A stretch of 53,738 nucleotides of DNA from an uncultured Alloprevotella sp. (GCA_944320745.1 CALUIN010000008.1:1-53738); one strand, 5' to 3'. Counted from the stretch's first letter, positions 34,129-43,723 are shown. Notes: generated by a model from the sequence alone, not told the origin. Numbers and translations: made by a program.

Positions 34129-35226
34129 ATGGAAGATATGAGACCGATTACTTTCGACCGTTTTGCCCGCGGTCTTGTCATAGTGGCCGCCGTGGTGGCG
34201 CTGTGGCTCCTGTTCCGCTACTTGGCTCCCGCGGTGGTGCCGTTTCTCGTGGCGGCCGTCATCGCCTACCTCCTCAATCCGGTGGTGAACTTCCTGCAGT
34301 ACACGTGCCGCCTCCGCTTCCGCCTGCCCTGCGTCGTGCTGACGCTGGTGCTGGCCATAGGCGTCATCGTGGGGCTGCTGTGGCTCTGTGTCCCGCCCAT
34401 GGTGGACGAATGCCTGCACGTGAAGGACGTCATTGTCCACTACCTGGAGACCGGCGGCGAGCACTCCTCGCTGCCCGCCGAAGTGCAACAGCATTTCGAC
34501 GACTACTTCCGCCGCACCGACGTCTACCGCTGGGCGCAGTCCGGCAACTTCCTCGCCCTCGTGCGCAACGTGGTCCCGCAGCTGTGGGACTTGCTCCTTT
34601 CCACGGCCAGTACCATTATCGGCGTCGTGGCCTCGCTCATCGCCTTTCTCTACCTGTTCTTCCTCATGCTTGACTACGAGAAGTACGCCAAGAAGTGGAT
34701 TACCTACATCCCGGCCCGTCACCGCGCCTTTGCCAGCCAGTTCGTGAACGATGTCACCTATTACATGTGCGGCTACTTCCGCGGCCAGCTGCTCATCGCC
34801 CTGAGCAACTGCATCATGTTCTCGGCCGGCTTCTATCTGGTCGACTTCAGCATGCCGCTGGCTCTGGGCTGCTTCATCGGCATCATCAGTTTCGTGCCCT
34901 ACCTCCAGGTGGCCGGCTTCGTGCCCGCCGCGATGCTGGCCCTTTTCCGCGCCGCCGAGACGGGCGAGAACTTCTGGCTCCTCATCGGCAGCGTCGTGCT
35001 GGTCTACATCGTGGTGCAGGTGATACAGGACGTGGTCGTCACGCCGCGCGTCATGGGGAAAATCATGGGCCTCTCGCCCGCCGTCATCCTGCTCTCGCTC
35101 TCCGTCGGTGCGTTCGTCATGGGCATAGGCGGGCTCATTATCGCCCTGCCCGTGACCACTATGGCCCTGACCTACTACAAACGCTACGTGGTGCGCGAGG
35201 GAGGTCCGGCCGCGGGCGGCGCTTAG
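34129..35226 (+). CDS. AI-2E family transporter
   Basis: A 365-residue integral membrane protein of the AI-2E/TqsA family. The N-terminal helices (LVIVAAVVALWLLFRYLAPA) and the LVAAVIAYLLNPVVNFLQY block are typical; a long soluble loop lies between the third and fourth helices. The C-terminal block PRVMGKIMGLSPAVILLSLS, then IGGLIIALPVTTM, is the best-conserved part of the family. Some relatives export autoinducer-2, others move ions or have unknown substrates, so no substrate is assigned. The TAG stop lies within the first unit of array I. An alternative Met is three codons further in. Confidence 0.9.
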   Translation: MEDMRPITFDRFARGLVIVAAVVALWLLFRYLAPAVVPFLVAAVIAYLLNPVVNFLQYTCRLRFRLPCVVLTLVLAIGVIVGLLWLCVPPMVDECLHVKDVIVHYLETGGEHSSLPAEVQQHFDDYFRRTDVYRWAQSGNFLALVRNVVPQLWDLLLSTASTIIGVVASLIAFLYLFFLMLDYEKYAKKWITYIPARHRAFASQFVNDVTYYMCGYFRGQLLIALSNCIMFSAGFYLVDFSMPLALGCFIGIISFVPYLQVAGFVPAAMLALFRAAETGENFWLLIGSVVLVYIVVQVIQDVVVTPRVMGKIMGLSPAVILLSLSVGAFVMGIGGLIIALPVTTMALTYYKRYVVREGGPAAGGA

Positions 35227-35299
35227 CCCCGGCGAAACGGGCCCTATCCCCGTGCGGACGCGCCTAAGCCCCGTCGCCACGGGGCTTAGGCGCGTTTCG
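35216..35299. repeat. 21-bp palindromic array I (4 units), overlapping a stop codon
   Basis: Three full units start at 35237, 35258 and 35279 (ACGGGCCCTATCCCCGT, ACGCGCCTAAGCCCCGT, ACGGGGCTTAGGCGCGT). An in-phase unit at 35216 matches 14 of 17 positions, and its CTTAG core contains the TAG stop (35224-35226) of the AI-2E family gene. Confidence 0.88.
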
Positions 35300-35387
35300 T
35301 CTGTCCCCGGCCGGCTGGGCGGCAAACCGGGGCCGTGCGTGCCAAAAAAGAACCGGTCCGGGACACTCCGGCATGGGGGAAATGTGC

Positions 35388-35395
35388 TAATTTTG
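35388..35395 (+). promoter_or_regulatory. -7 box for the activase gene
   Basis: TAATTTTG is an exact -7 box, 26 bases before the ATG at 35421. No TTTG -33 box lies at the usual distance. Confidence 0.55.
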
Positions 35396-35420
35396 CACTT
35401 CAAGAAGAAAAAGGACCATC

Positions 35421-38400
35421 ATGAAACCAACGTATAGCATGGGGCTGGACATCGGCTCCACCACGATAAAGGCCGTAGTGCTGGACGGTGCGGGCAAGCC
35501 CGTGCTGACCCACTACGAGCGTCACAGCGCACGCATCCGCGAGAAGCTGCTCGCGCTGCTCGATGCGGTGGCGGCGCAGATCGGGCCGGCCGATGTGGCG
35601 CTGCGCCTGACCGGCTCCGTCGGCATGGGCGTGGCCGAGGCGTGCGGCCTCGACTTCGTGCAGGAAGTGGTGGCAGCCACGCACTACGTCCGGGCCCACT
35701 GCAGCCAGGCGGCCGCCATGATCGACATCGGCGGCGAGGATGCCAAGGTCGTCCTGTTCAGCGGCGGGCGCGTCGCCGACATGCGCATGAACGGCAACTG
35801 CGCCGGCGGGACCGGCGCCTTCATCGACCAGATGGCCATACTGCTGGGCGTGACGGCCGCCGGGCTCAGTGACCTGGCGCTCCGCGCGCACCGCGTCTAT
35901 CCCATCGCCTCGCGCTGCGGGGTGTTCAGCAAGACGGACATACAGAACCTCATGGCCCGTAACGCCAGCCGCGAGGACATCGCCGCCTCCGTGTTCCACG
36001 CCGTGGCCGTGCAGGTCGTCGTGACGCTGGCCCACGGCTGCGATATAGGGGCGCCTGTCCTCTTCTGCGGCGGACCGCTGACGTTCCTGCCGGCGCTGCG
36101 CCGGGCCTTCGAGGACTATCTCCACTTGACCGGGTCCGACGTCGTCCTGCTCGCCGACAGTCATCTGGCGCCGGCCTGGGGCGCCGCGCTCACGCCGGGC
36201 AGCGCAGCGGCCCAGCCGTTGGAGCGCCTGGCCGCTACGGTCCGCGCCCGCCTGTCCGCCGCGGCCCCGCCGCGCCACGGGCTGGAGCCTATCTTTCGCG
36301 ACGCGGAGGAGCTGCGGCAGTGGAGGGGGCAGAAGGTGCTCCCCTCCGGCGACCGCGCCGCCCTGCGCCCCGGTCCGCTGGATGCCGTCCTGGGCATAGA
36401 CTCCGGTTCGACGACGACGAAAATCGTGCTGCTCGACGGCGAGGGCCGCCTGCTCTGCTCCGACTACCACGCCAACGACGGCAATCCCGTGGCGGCGGTG
36501 GAACGGGGACTGGCCCGTATAGGCGAGGTCTGCCGCCAGGCCGGAGCCGAAGTGCGCGTCACGGGCAGCTGCGTCACCGGCTACGGCGAAGATCTGGTCA
36601 AGGCCGCGTTTGGCCTGGATGCCGGCATCGTGGAGACCCTCGCGCACTACATGGCCGCCCGGCGCCTGACGCCCGACGTGACCTTTATCCTCGACATCGG
36701 CGGACAGGACATGAAAGCCATGTTCGTGCAGGACGGCGTAGTCAGCCGCATCGAGATCAACGAGGCCTGCTCGTCGGGCTGCGGCTCCTTCATCGGGACG
36801 TTTGCCCGCTCGTTGGGCTACAGCCTGGAGGACTTCGCTGCCGAAGCCTGCCGCGCCGCCGCGCCCTGCGACTTGGGTACGCGCTGCACAGTATTCATGA
36901 ACTCCAAAGTGAAGCAGGCGCTGCGCGAAGGGGCCACCGTGGCCGACATTGCAGCCGGCCTGTCCTACTCCGTCGTGAAGAACTGCCTTTACAAGGTGCT
37001 GCGGCTCAAGCATACGGACGAACTGGGCGCACACATCGTCGTGCAGGGCGGGACCATGAAGAACGACTCCGTGGTCCGCGCCTTCGAGAAACTGACAGGA
37101 CGGACGGTGTCGCGCAGCGCACATCCGGAGCTGATGGGCGCCATGGGCTGCGCGCTCTATGCCCTGGAACATGGCGGGCGGGCGGTGCCGCTGGCCGAGG
37201 TGGGGCGGCGCGCGGCTTGCACCATGCGCGAACGGCAGTGTCGCGGGTGCGAGAACCAGTGCCACGTCACGCAGTACGACTTCGGCGGCGGCCGCCGCTA
37301 CTACTCCGGCAACCGCTGCGAGAAGGTGTTCAGCAACCGCGGCCGCGACGAGCAGCCCGGCCTCAACGTCTACGCGGACAAGCTGCGCCTGCTCTTCGAC
37401 CGCGACTGCACGGTGGCGGACCCGGTGGCCGTCGTCGGCATCCCGCGCTGCCTGAACATGTACGAGGAGTATCCCTTCTGGCACACGCTCTTCACGCGCT
37501 GCGGCGTGCGCGTGGTGCTCTCGGCTCCGTCCACTTTCGTCCGTTACGAGGCACAGGTGAAGCGGGTCATGTCGGACAACATCTGTTTCCCCGCCAAGCT
37601 GGTCCATAGCCATATCCAGGACCTGACCGAGCGCGGCGTGGACCGCATATTCCTGCCCTTCGTAGTCTACGAACGGCAGGATGGCGGACAGAACAGCTAC
37701 AATTGCCCCATCGTCTCCGGTTACTCGGAAGTGGTGCGGAGCGTGCAGGGCGGCGTCCCCATGGACTCTCCCGTCATCACGTTCAAGGACCGTCGCCTGC
37801 TCTACCGCCAGTGCCGGGCCTACCTGCTTTCGCTTGGCGTGGATGAGGCCGCAGTCCGGCCCGCCTTCCGTGCCGCCGTGACGGAGGCGGACCGGACCGC
37901 GGCCGCCCTGTCCGCCCGCTGCCGCGAAGTGCTGGACGAGAACCGCCGGCGCGGCGGGCTGACCGTCCTGCTGGCCGGCCGGCCGTACCACGCCGATCCG
38001 CTGGTGCAGCACAAGCTGGCCGACATCATTGCCGCGATGGGCGTCAGCGTGATCTCGGACGACATCGTGCGGGGCGCGGACATCGACGTGACCGACGCGC
38101 ACTTCGTGCCACAATGGGCCTACGCCAACCGCATACTCCGCGCCGCCAAGTGGGCGGCCTGCGAGCCCGCCGACGTGCAGTGCATGCAGCTGACCTCGTT
38201 CGGCTGCGGCCCGGACGCTTTCCTGACGGACGAGACGCGCGCCCTGCTGAAACGCTACGGCAAGTCGCTGACGCTGCTCAAGATAGATGACGTCTGCAAC
38301 GTAGGTTCCGCGAAGCTGCGCGTGCGTTCGGCCATCGAGAGCCTGCGCCATGCCGTCGGCCGTCAGGCCGGCGCCCGGGCGGTGCAGCCCTTCGCCACGA

Positions 38401-39731
38401 CGCGCCCGTTCCGCAAGGAGGACCGCCGCCGGAAAATCCTGGCCCCCTTCTTCACTCCGTTTATTTCTCCGCTGATCCCGTCGCTCATGCGCCTGGCCGG
38501 CTACGACGTGGAGAATATGCCGGTGAGCGATGCCGCTTCGGGCGAATGGGGACTGCGGTATGCGAACAACGAGGTGTGTTACCCAGCGACGCTGATAGTG
38601 GGCGACATCGTGAAGGCCTTTAAGGAAGGCCGTTACGACCCGCGGCACACGGCCGTGGCCATGACGCAGACGGGCGGGCAGTGTCGCGCCTCGAACTACG
38701 TGGCGCTCATCCGCCGCGCCTTGTCCGAGGCGGGCTACGGCGAAGTGCCGGTGGTGTCGCTGACCTTCGGCGGCGGCCTGCACAACGAGCAGCCGGGCTT
38801 CCGCATGAACTGGGCGAAGCTCCTGCCCATCGTGCTCAACACGCTGCTTTATACGGACTGCGTGGCGAAACTCTACTACGCCACGGCCGTGAGGGAGCGC
38901 AAGCCCGGTGAAGCGGCGCGGCTCAGAGACCTCTACCTTGAAGCGGCCCGGCGCATCGTGGAGAGCAACGCGCCCGAGGAACTGCTCGCGCTACTGGCGC
39001 TGGCCGTGAAGGACTTTAATGCCGCGCTGCGTCCCGGCGCCCCGACGCCACCCCGCGTGGGCATCGTCGGGGAGATATTCCTGAAGTTTCATCCGTTTGC
39101 TCAGCGGGGCGTCAGCCAGTGGCTCGTGGAGCAGGGCATAGAAGTGGCCCCGCCGCTGCTGACCGAGTTTTTCGTCCAAGGATTCGTGAACTTCGAGGTG
39201 AAACAGCAAAGCGGACTGCGGCGCAGGCTGGTGCCCGACGGCCTGGTGCGCTGGCTCTATGGCCGCGTGTGGCGGCGCGTGGAGCGCTTCAACCGAGTGT
39301 GTGGCAATTTCCGCCACTTCGTGCCCTTCGGCAACGTGTATGCCGAGGCGGAGGAAGCCGTGAAGGTGGTCTCGCTCAACGCGCAGTTTGGCGAGGGCTG
39401 GATGCTGCCGGCTGAGGTGCTCTCCCTGGCCCGGCAAGGGGTAGGCCACGTGATCAGTCTGCAACCGTTCGGCTGCATTGCCAATCACATCGTGATCAAG
39501 GGCGTAGAGAAGCGGATACGCCAGCTCTGGCCCGACCTGCATTTGCTCACGCTCGATTTTGACAGCGGCGTGAGCGAGGTTAACGTCATGAACCGCCTGC
39601 TCCTCTTTGTTGACGGCCTGGGAGCGGCCGGGCGGCCGGCGCAGGTAGCGGCCAAGGCCGGGAACGGACCGGCCCTGAGCGTGAAGGTGCGGCAGGATCA
39701 GGAGGCGCCGGTGGGCGTAGCCAAAATGTAA
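35421..39731 (+). CDS. Large acyl-CoA dehydratase activase-type ATPase (double BcrAD/BadFG)
   Basis: A 1436-residue protein. Two ASKHA-type ATPase domains of the BcrAD/BadFG/HgdC family sit in tandem. The first opens with MGLDIGSTTIKAVVLDG and has MNGNCAGGTGAFIDQ; the second opens with LGIDSGSTTTKIVLLDG and has EACSSGCGSFIGTFA. Each carries the cysteines expected for a shared [4Fe-4S] cluster. A DUF2229-like region follows (VAVVGIPRCLNMYEEYPFW). The C-terminal third resembles the dehydratase D-component (VAMTQTGGQCRASNYVALI). Small relatives activate 2-hydroxyacyl-CoA dehydratases by one-electron transfer. Here activator and substrate-like domains are fused, a form seen in many anaerobes, with unknown substrate. 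No separate dehydratase subunits lie nearby. Confidence 0.88.
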   Translation: MKPTYSMGLDIGSTTIKAVVLDGAGKPVLTHYERHSARIREKLLALLDAVAAQIGPADVALRLTGSVGMGVAEACGLDFVQEVVAATHYVRAHCSQAAAMIDIGGEDAKVVLFSGGRVADMRMNGNCAGGTGAFIDQMAILLGVTAAGLSDLALRAHRVYPIASRCGVFSKTDIQNLMARNASREDIAASVFHAVAVQVVVTLAHGCDIGAPVLFCGGPLTFLPALRRAFEDYLHLTGSDVVLLADSHLAPAWGAALTPGSAAAQPLERLAATVRARLSAAAPPRHGLEPIFRDAEELRQWRGQKVLPSGDRAALRPGPLDAVLGIDSGSTTTKIVLLDGEGRLLCSDYHANDGNPVAAVERGLARIGEVCRQAGAEVRVTGSCVTGYGEDLVKAAFGLDAGIVETLAHYMAARRLTPDVTFILDIGGQDMKAMFVQDGVVSRIEINEACSSGCGSFIGTFARSLGYSLEDFAAEACRAAAPCDLGTRCTVFMNSKVKQALREGATVADIAAGLSYSVVKNCLYKVLRLKHTDELGAHIVVQGGTMKNDSVVRAFEKLTGRTVSRSAHPELMGAMGCALYALEHGGRAVPLAEVGRRAACTMRERQCRGCENQCHVTQYDFGGGRRYYSGNRCEKVFSNRGRDEQPGLNVYADKLRLLFDRDCTVADPVAVVGIPRCLNMYEEYPFWHTLFTRCGVRVVLSAPSTFVRYEAQVKRVMSDNICFPAKLVHSHIQDLTERGVDRIFLPFVVYERQDGGQNSYNCPIVSGYSEVVRSVQGGVPMDSPVITFKDRRLLYRQCRAYLLSLGVDEAAVRPAFRAAVTEADRTAAALSARCREVLDENRRRGGLTVLLAGRPYHADPLVQHKLADIIAAMGVSVISDDIVRGADIDVTDAHFVPQWAYANRILRAAKWAACEPADVQCMQLTSFGCGPDAFLTDETRALLKRYGKSLTLLKIDDVCNVGSAKLRVRSAIESLRHAVGRQAGARAVQPFATTRPFRKEDRRRKILAPFFTPFISPLIPSLMRLAGYDVENMPVSDAASGEWGLRYANNEVCYPATLIVGDIVKAFKEGRYDPRHTAVAMTQTGGQCRASNYVALIRRALSEAGYGEVPVVSLTFGGGLHNEQPGFRMNWAKLLPIVLNTLLYTDCVAKLYYATAVRERKPGEAARLRDLYLEAARRIVESNAPEELLALLALAVKDFNAALRPGAPTPPRVGIVGEIFLKFHPFAQRGVSQWLVEQGIEVAPPLLTEFFVQGFVNFEVKQQSGLRRRLVPDGLVRWLYGRVWRRVERFNRVCGNFRHFVPFGNVYAEAEEAVKVVSLNAQFGEGWMLPAEVLSLARQGVGHVISLQPFGCIANHIVIKGVEKRIRQLWPDLHLLTLDFDSGVSEVNVMNRLLLFVDGLGAAGRPAQVAAKAGNGPALSVKVRQDQEAPVGVAKM

Positions 39732-39774
39732 AAAAAACCGGCACCGGAGCATTTTCTTCTTAATCATTTGACAG

Positions 39775-39820
39775 ACAGTCAGTCGGAGCGTGAAGCGGCA
39801 TGCTCGGACTGGCTGTTTTT
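39775..39820 (+). terminator. Intrinsic terminator after the activase gene
   Basis: A stem of about 15 bp with one mismatch and one G-U pair (39775-39789 with 39802-39816), followed by a TTTTT tract. It separates the activase gene from the pst operon. Confidence 0.85.
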
Positions 39821-39865
39821 CCTATCGTTATGCAACGTTGTAATAATTGGTTAACATCTCCGCAC

Positions 39866-39873
39866 TACCTTTA
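39866..39873 (+). promoter_or_regulatory. Candidate -7 box of the pst operon
   Basis: TACCTTTA is one base off the TAnnTTTG consensus. Just upstream (39839-39856) are TGTAATA and GTTAACA, spaced 11 bp apart. This is the period of PHO-box repeats in other phyla, but the match is weak (4 of 7). Phosphate control is likely from gene content rather than from this site. Confidence 0.35.
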
Positions 39874-39967
39874 CACCCGCAAACAGAGAGGCCCGGCGGC
39901 AGATGTCCTCGGAGCCGGCTACATAAAGAGACGAACCATAAAATATCACCCGAAAAGATTTCCGAGT

Positions 39968-40786
39968 ATGAGGTATCTGAATGCATTGGCTATGGCCTTG
40001 GTGCTGGCGGTCTGGTCCGGCGGCGCGAGCGCCCAGCGCATCAAGGGCAGTGACACCGTGCTGCCGCTCTCGCAAGAGCTGGCGGAGATGTATATGAAGG
40101 GCCACCCGTCCGCTTCGCTCACCGTGACGGGCGGCGGGAGCGGCGTGGGCATTTCGGCACTGCTCGACGGCACCACCGACCTGGCGATGGCTTCGCGCCG
40201 CATTAAGTTCAGCGAGAAAATGAAGATGAAGCAGTCCGGCCACACTCCGGTGGAGGTGGTCGTGGCCTACGACGCCCTGGCCGTTATCGTGCATCCGTCC
40301 AATCCCGTCAAGAGGCTGACGCGCGAGCAGCTGGAGGCCATCTTCCGCGGAAAGATCACGAACTGGAAGGAAGTGGGCGGCCCGGACGCCCGCATCGTCG
40401 TCTATTCCCGCGAAACGTCCTCGGGCACCTACGAATTTTTTAAGGAGAGCGTGCTCCACAATAAGAACTACATGGCCGGCGTCCTCTCCATGCCGGCCAC
40501 TGGGGCCATCATCCAGTCCGTAAGCCAGACGCGCGGCGCCATAGGCTATGTCGGTCTGGCGTATCTGAATCCGCGCGTGAAGGCCTTGGCCGTCTCCTAC
40601 GACGGCGGCCGCCATTACGTCGAGCCCTCGGTAAAGGCCGCGATGGCCCGGCAGTATCCCGTCGTGAGACCGCTTTATTATTACTACGACCAAGCCAATG
40701 CCGCCAAGGTGCGGCCTTTCCTGCAGTACATCGCCTCGCAGGCGGCGCGCGCCAAGACGCTCGAGCTTGGCTTCATACCCCGCTGA
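39968..40786 (+). CDS. pstS: Phosphate ABC transporter substrate-binding protein PstS
   Basis: A 272-residue periplasmic phosphate-binding protein. A signal peptide (MRYLNALAMALVLAVWSGGA, cut near SAQ) leads to IKGSDTVLPLSQELAE, the typical start of the mature fold. TVTGGGSGVGISALLDGTTD, ITNWKEVGG and SRETSSGTYEFF are the conserved phosphate-site loops. No lipobox is seen. The start at 39968 is chosen because it opens the signal peptide. It is the first gene of a five-gene operon and 52 bases ahead of pstC. Confidence 0.94.
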   Translation: MRYLNALAMALVLAVWSGGASAQRIKGSDTVLPLSQELAEMYMKGHPSASLTVTGGGSGVGISALLDGTTDLAMASRRIKFSEKMKMKQSGHTPVEVVVAYDALAVIVHPSNPVKRLTREQLEAIFRGKITNWKEVGGPDARIVVYSRETSSGTYEFFKESVLHNKNYMAGVLSMPATGAIIQSVSQTRGAIGYVGLAYLNPRVKALAVSYDGGRHYVEPSVKAAMARQYPVVRPLYYYYDQANAAKVRPFLQYIASQAARAKTLELGFIPR

Positions 40787-40838
40787 CCCTTTCCCGTAAC
40801 CCCGACAGCAAGCAACCAATCAACACAAATCCTGAGAT

Positions 40839-42032
40839 ATGAAAAAATGGATTGACAGAATCGCCCGCCGCATCTTCACTCTGAGCGGATTCGTGACGAG
40901 CGTAGTCATCCTCCTCATTATCGGCTTCCTCTTCAGCGAGGCCGCCGGGCTGTTCCGTCAGCCCATAGTGGAGGAGGGCTACGTCCTGGCTCTCAATAAG
41001 GAGAATGACGTGGACCGCCTGAGTGCCGAGCAGATCAAGCAGCTCTTCGACGAGGACATTACCAACTGGAAGGAGCTTGGCGGGAAGGATATGCCCGTGA
41101 AGGTGTTCCGCCTCGAGGATCTCGATCATCTTTACACCGAGGAGGAGCTGGGCGCCGAGTACGAGCATGCCGGCGAAAAGATTGCCGAACAAGTCCGCCA
41201 GACGCCGGGCATCATCGCCTTTGTCCCGAAGGTCCTGGTAGAGGGAGAGCGGGACATTCACCTGGTCCCGGACCACACGATCCCCATTAAGGACGTATTG
41301 CTCGGGACGGAGTGGTACCCCACCGCTACGCCATCGCCCATCTTCGGTATCCTGCCCCTTCTGAGCGGTACGCTCTGGGTCAGCTTCTTTGCCATACTGA
41401 TTGCCCTGCCTTTTGGGCTGGCCATTTCCATATACCTGGCCGAAGTCGCCCCGCCCGCTGTGAGCAAGGTGCTTAAGCCCGTCATCGAGTTGCTCAACGG
41501 CATTCCCTCCGTGGTCTACGGATTCTTCGGCCTGGCCGTCATCGTCCCGTTGCTGCAGCAGACGTTCAACCTGCCTGTCGGCGAGTCAGGCCTGGCCGGC
41601 AGCCTGGTATTGGCGCTGATGGCTTTGCCCACCATCATCACCGTGTCCGAGGACGCCATGCGCAACTGCCCCCGCACCATGCGCGAGGCCAGCCTGGCGC
41701 TGGGCGCCACCCACTGGCAGACCATATATAAGGTGGTTGTGCCTTACTCTGTCTCCGGCATTACTTCCGGAGTTGTCCTGGGCATAGGCCGCGCTGTCGG
41801 CGAGACGATGGCCGTGCTCATGGTGACGGGCAATGCCGCCGTCATCCCCACGAGTATCCTGGAGCCTCTGCGCACCATTCCCGCCACCATTGCCGCTGAG
41901 CTCGGCGAGGCTCCCGCCGGCGGGGCGCACTATCAGTCGCTCTTCCTCCTGGGCGTCATACTCTTCTTCATCACTCTGATTATCAACTCGTGCGTCGAGA
42001 TAGTCTCCGCGCGCAACAAGACGAAACGCTGA
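40839..42032 (+). CDS. pstC: Phosphate ABC transporter permease PstC with PstS-like loop
   Basis: A 397-residue permease, about 80 residues longer than E. coli PstC. The permease core is conventional: LAISIYLAEVAPPAVSKVL, then GIPSVVYGFFGLAVIVPLL and the EAA-type loop REASLALGATHWQTI. The extra length lies between the first membrane helix (residues ~17-33) and the second. Residues ~48-140 of this periplasmic loop resemble part of PstS: DRLSAEQIKQLFDEDITNWK matches RLTREQLEAIFRGKITNWK of the neighbouring PstS, and QTPGIIAFVP matches QTRGAIGYVG. This looks like a shrunken substrate-binding domain built into the permease. Function as the phosphate channel subunit is well supported. Confidence 0.93.
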   Translation: MKKWIDRIARRIFTLSGFVTSVVILLIIGFLFSEAAGLFRQPIVEEGYVLALNKENDVDRLSAEQIKQLFDEDITNWKELGGKDMPVKVFRLEDLDHLYTEEELGAEYEHAGEKIAEQVRQTPGIIAFVPKVLVEGERDIHLVPDHTIPIKDVLLGTEWYPTATPSPIFGILPLLSGTLWVSFFAILIALPFGLAISIYLAEVAPPAVSKVLKPVIELLNGIPSVVYGFFGLAVIVPLLQQTFNLPVGESGLAGSLVLALMALPTIITVSEDAMRNCPRTMREASLALGATHWQTIYKVVVPYSVSGITSGVVLGIGRAVGETMAVLMVTGNAAVIPTSILEPLRTIPATIAAELGEAPAGGAHYQSLFLLGVILFFITLIINSCVEIVSARNKTKR

Positions 42033-42034
42033 CC

Positions 42035-42919
42035 ATGCCACTTCAATTCGACTCAGCCTATAACAAGCGCAAGCGCGCCCTGCAGCAGGCCATGTTCGCC
42101 TGCTTCCGGGTCCTGAGCTACAGCATCGTGCTCGTGCTGTTCATCATCCTTGGCTTCATCCTTGTCAAGGGTGTCTCCGTCATCAACTGGAACTTCCTCA
42201 CGCAGGCGCCGACCGACGGCATGACCAAAGGCGGTATCTGGCCCGCCATCGTCGGTACGTTCTATCTCATGGTGGGTAGTGCCGTCTTCGCCTTCCCTGT
42301 CGGCGTGGTCAGCGGCATATACATGAGCGAGTACGCGCCTAAGGGAAAGCTCGTGGCCTTTATCCGCACCATGACCAACAACCTGGCCGGCATACCCTCC
42401 ATCGTGTTCGGTCTCTTCGGCATGGCTTTCTTCGTGAACTACCTTGACTTCGGCGACAGCATCCTGGCCGGTTCGCTCACGCTCGGCCTGCTGGCGCTCC
42501 CCATCGTCATACGCACCACGGAAGAGGCCTTCCGCGACATCCCCTCCAGCTACCGCGAGGGCAGCCTGGCCCTGGGCGCCACGAAGACGCAGACCATCTG
42601 GCACGTGCTGCTGCCTATGGCCATGCCGCGCGTCATTACCGGGCTCATCCTTTCGTTAGGTCGCGTTTCCGGCGAGACGGCGCCCATCCTCTTCACCTGC
42701 GCGGCGTATTTCCTGCCGAAGTTGCCCGACAGCATTTTCGACCAGTGCATGGCGCTGCCCTATCACCTCTACGTCGTCGCGACAAGCGGCACAGACATCG
42801 ACGCACAGATGCCCATCGCCTACGGCACGGCCTTCGTGCTCATTGTCATAGTGCTGCTCATGAACCTCGTAGCCAACGCCATCCGCAAGCATTTCGAGAA
42901 AAAACTCAAACAGAAATAA
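42035..42919 (+). CDS. pstA: Phosphate ABC transporter permease PstA
   Basis: A 294-residue permease with six membrane helices. LVKGVSVINWNFLTQAPTDG and GIWPAIVGTFYLMVGSAVFA are typical PstA blocks; the EAA-type loop is YREGSLALGATKTQTI. The start at 42035 (MPLQFDSAYNK), two bases after the pstC stop, is chosen over a frame beginning inside pstC. Translation is probably coupled. Confidence 0.95.
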   Translation: MPLQFDSAYNKRKRALQQAMFACFRVLSYSIVLVLFIILGFILVKGVSVINWNFLTQAPTDGMTKGGIWPAIVGTFYLMVGSAVFAFPVGVVSGIYMSEYAPKGKLVAFIRTMTNNLAGIPSIVFGLFGMAFFVNYLDFGDSILAGSLTLGLLALPIVIRTTEEAFRDIPSSYREGSLALGATKTQTIWHVLLPMAMPRVITGLILSLGRVSGETAPILFTCAAYFLPKLPDSIFDQCMALPYHLYVVATSGTDIDAQMPIAYGTAFVLIVIVLLMNLVANAIRKHFEKKLKQK

Positions 42920-42934
42920 CTGCCCCGACAGATT

Positions 42935-43687
42935 ATGAACAAGATTGAAGCCAAGAACGTAGATTTCTACTACGGTACGTTCCATGCCCTCAAGGGTATC
43001 AACATCACCATCCCCAATAATGAGGTCGTGGCCTTCATCGGACCCTCTGGATGCGGCAAATCCACTTTCCTGCGACTCTTCAACCGCATGAACGACCTCA
43101 TTCCCGGCGCGCGGCTCACGGGCCAAGTGCTCATCGACGGCCAGGATATCTACGAGAAAGGAGTTGACGTCGACGTGCTCCGCCGGGGCGTCGGCATGGT
43201 CTTTCAGCGCCCGAACCCTTTCCCTAAGAGTATCTTTGAGAACGTGGCCTACGGGCTGCGTGTCAACGGCATTAAGGACAAGGACTTCATCCGCCAGCGC
43301 GTCGAGGAGGCCCTTACCAGCGCCGCCCTCTGGAATGAGGTGAAGGACAAGCTCAAGGAGTCGGCCTACGCCCTTTCCGGCGGCCAGCAGCAGCGCCTCT
43401 GCATCGCCCGCGCCATGGCCGTACAGCCCTCCGTGCTCCTCATGGACGAGCCGGCCTCCGCTCTCGACCCCATCTCCACGGCCAAGATTGAGGAACTCAT
43501 CTGCGAACTCAGCAGCCAGACGACCATAGTCATCGTCACCCACAGCATGCAGCAAGCCGCCCGCGTCAGCAACAAGACGGCCTTCTTCTACCTGGGCGAG
43601 ATGGTCGAGTATGGAGAGACTAAGAAGATATTTACGAATCCTGAAAAGGAGGCTACGCAGAACTACATCACCGGCCGTTTCGGCTAA
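42935..43687 (+). CDS. pstB: Phosphate ABC transporter ATPase PstB
   Basis: A 250-residue ABC ATPase. Walker A is GPSGCGKST, the signature is LSGGQQQR and Walker B is [33 protein letters not shown] and [17 protein letters not shown] are specific to PstB. It powers phosphate import by PstC/PstA. It begins 15 bases after pstA. Confidence 0.97.
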   Translation: MNKIEAKNVDFYYGTFHALKGINITIPNNEVVAFIGPSGCGKSTFLRLFNRMNDLIPGARLTGQVLIDGQDIYEKGVDVDVLRRGVGMVFQRPNPFPKSIFENVAYGLRVNGIKDKDFIRQRVEEALTSAALWNEVKDKLKESAYALSGGQQQRLCIARAMAVQPSVLLMDEPASALDPISTAKIEELICELSSQTTIVIVTHSMQQAARVSNKTAFFYLGEMVEYGETKKIFTNPEKEATQNYITGRFG

Positions 43688-43723
43688 CGCCTACGTTTCA
43701 CCCCCGAAATACCAAGCTACATC

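Noticed and set aside
35400-38783. A 1127-residue open frame on the minus strand
   Set aside because: It lies opposite the activase gene, has no recognisable domain and consists of His/Arg/Ala/Gly-rich sequence; it is a shadow of G+C-rich coding DNA.
39839-39856. A PHO box before pstS
   Set aside because: The two half-repeats match at only 4 of 7 positions, so I do not claim a site, although phosphate control of the operon is likely.
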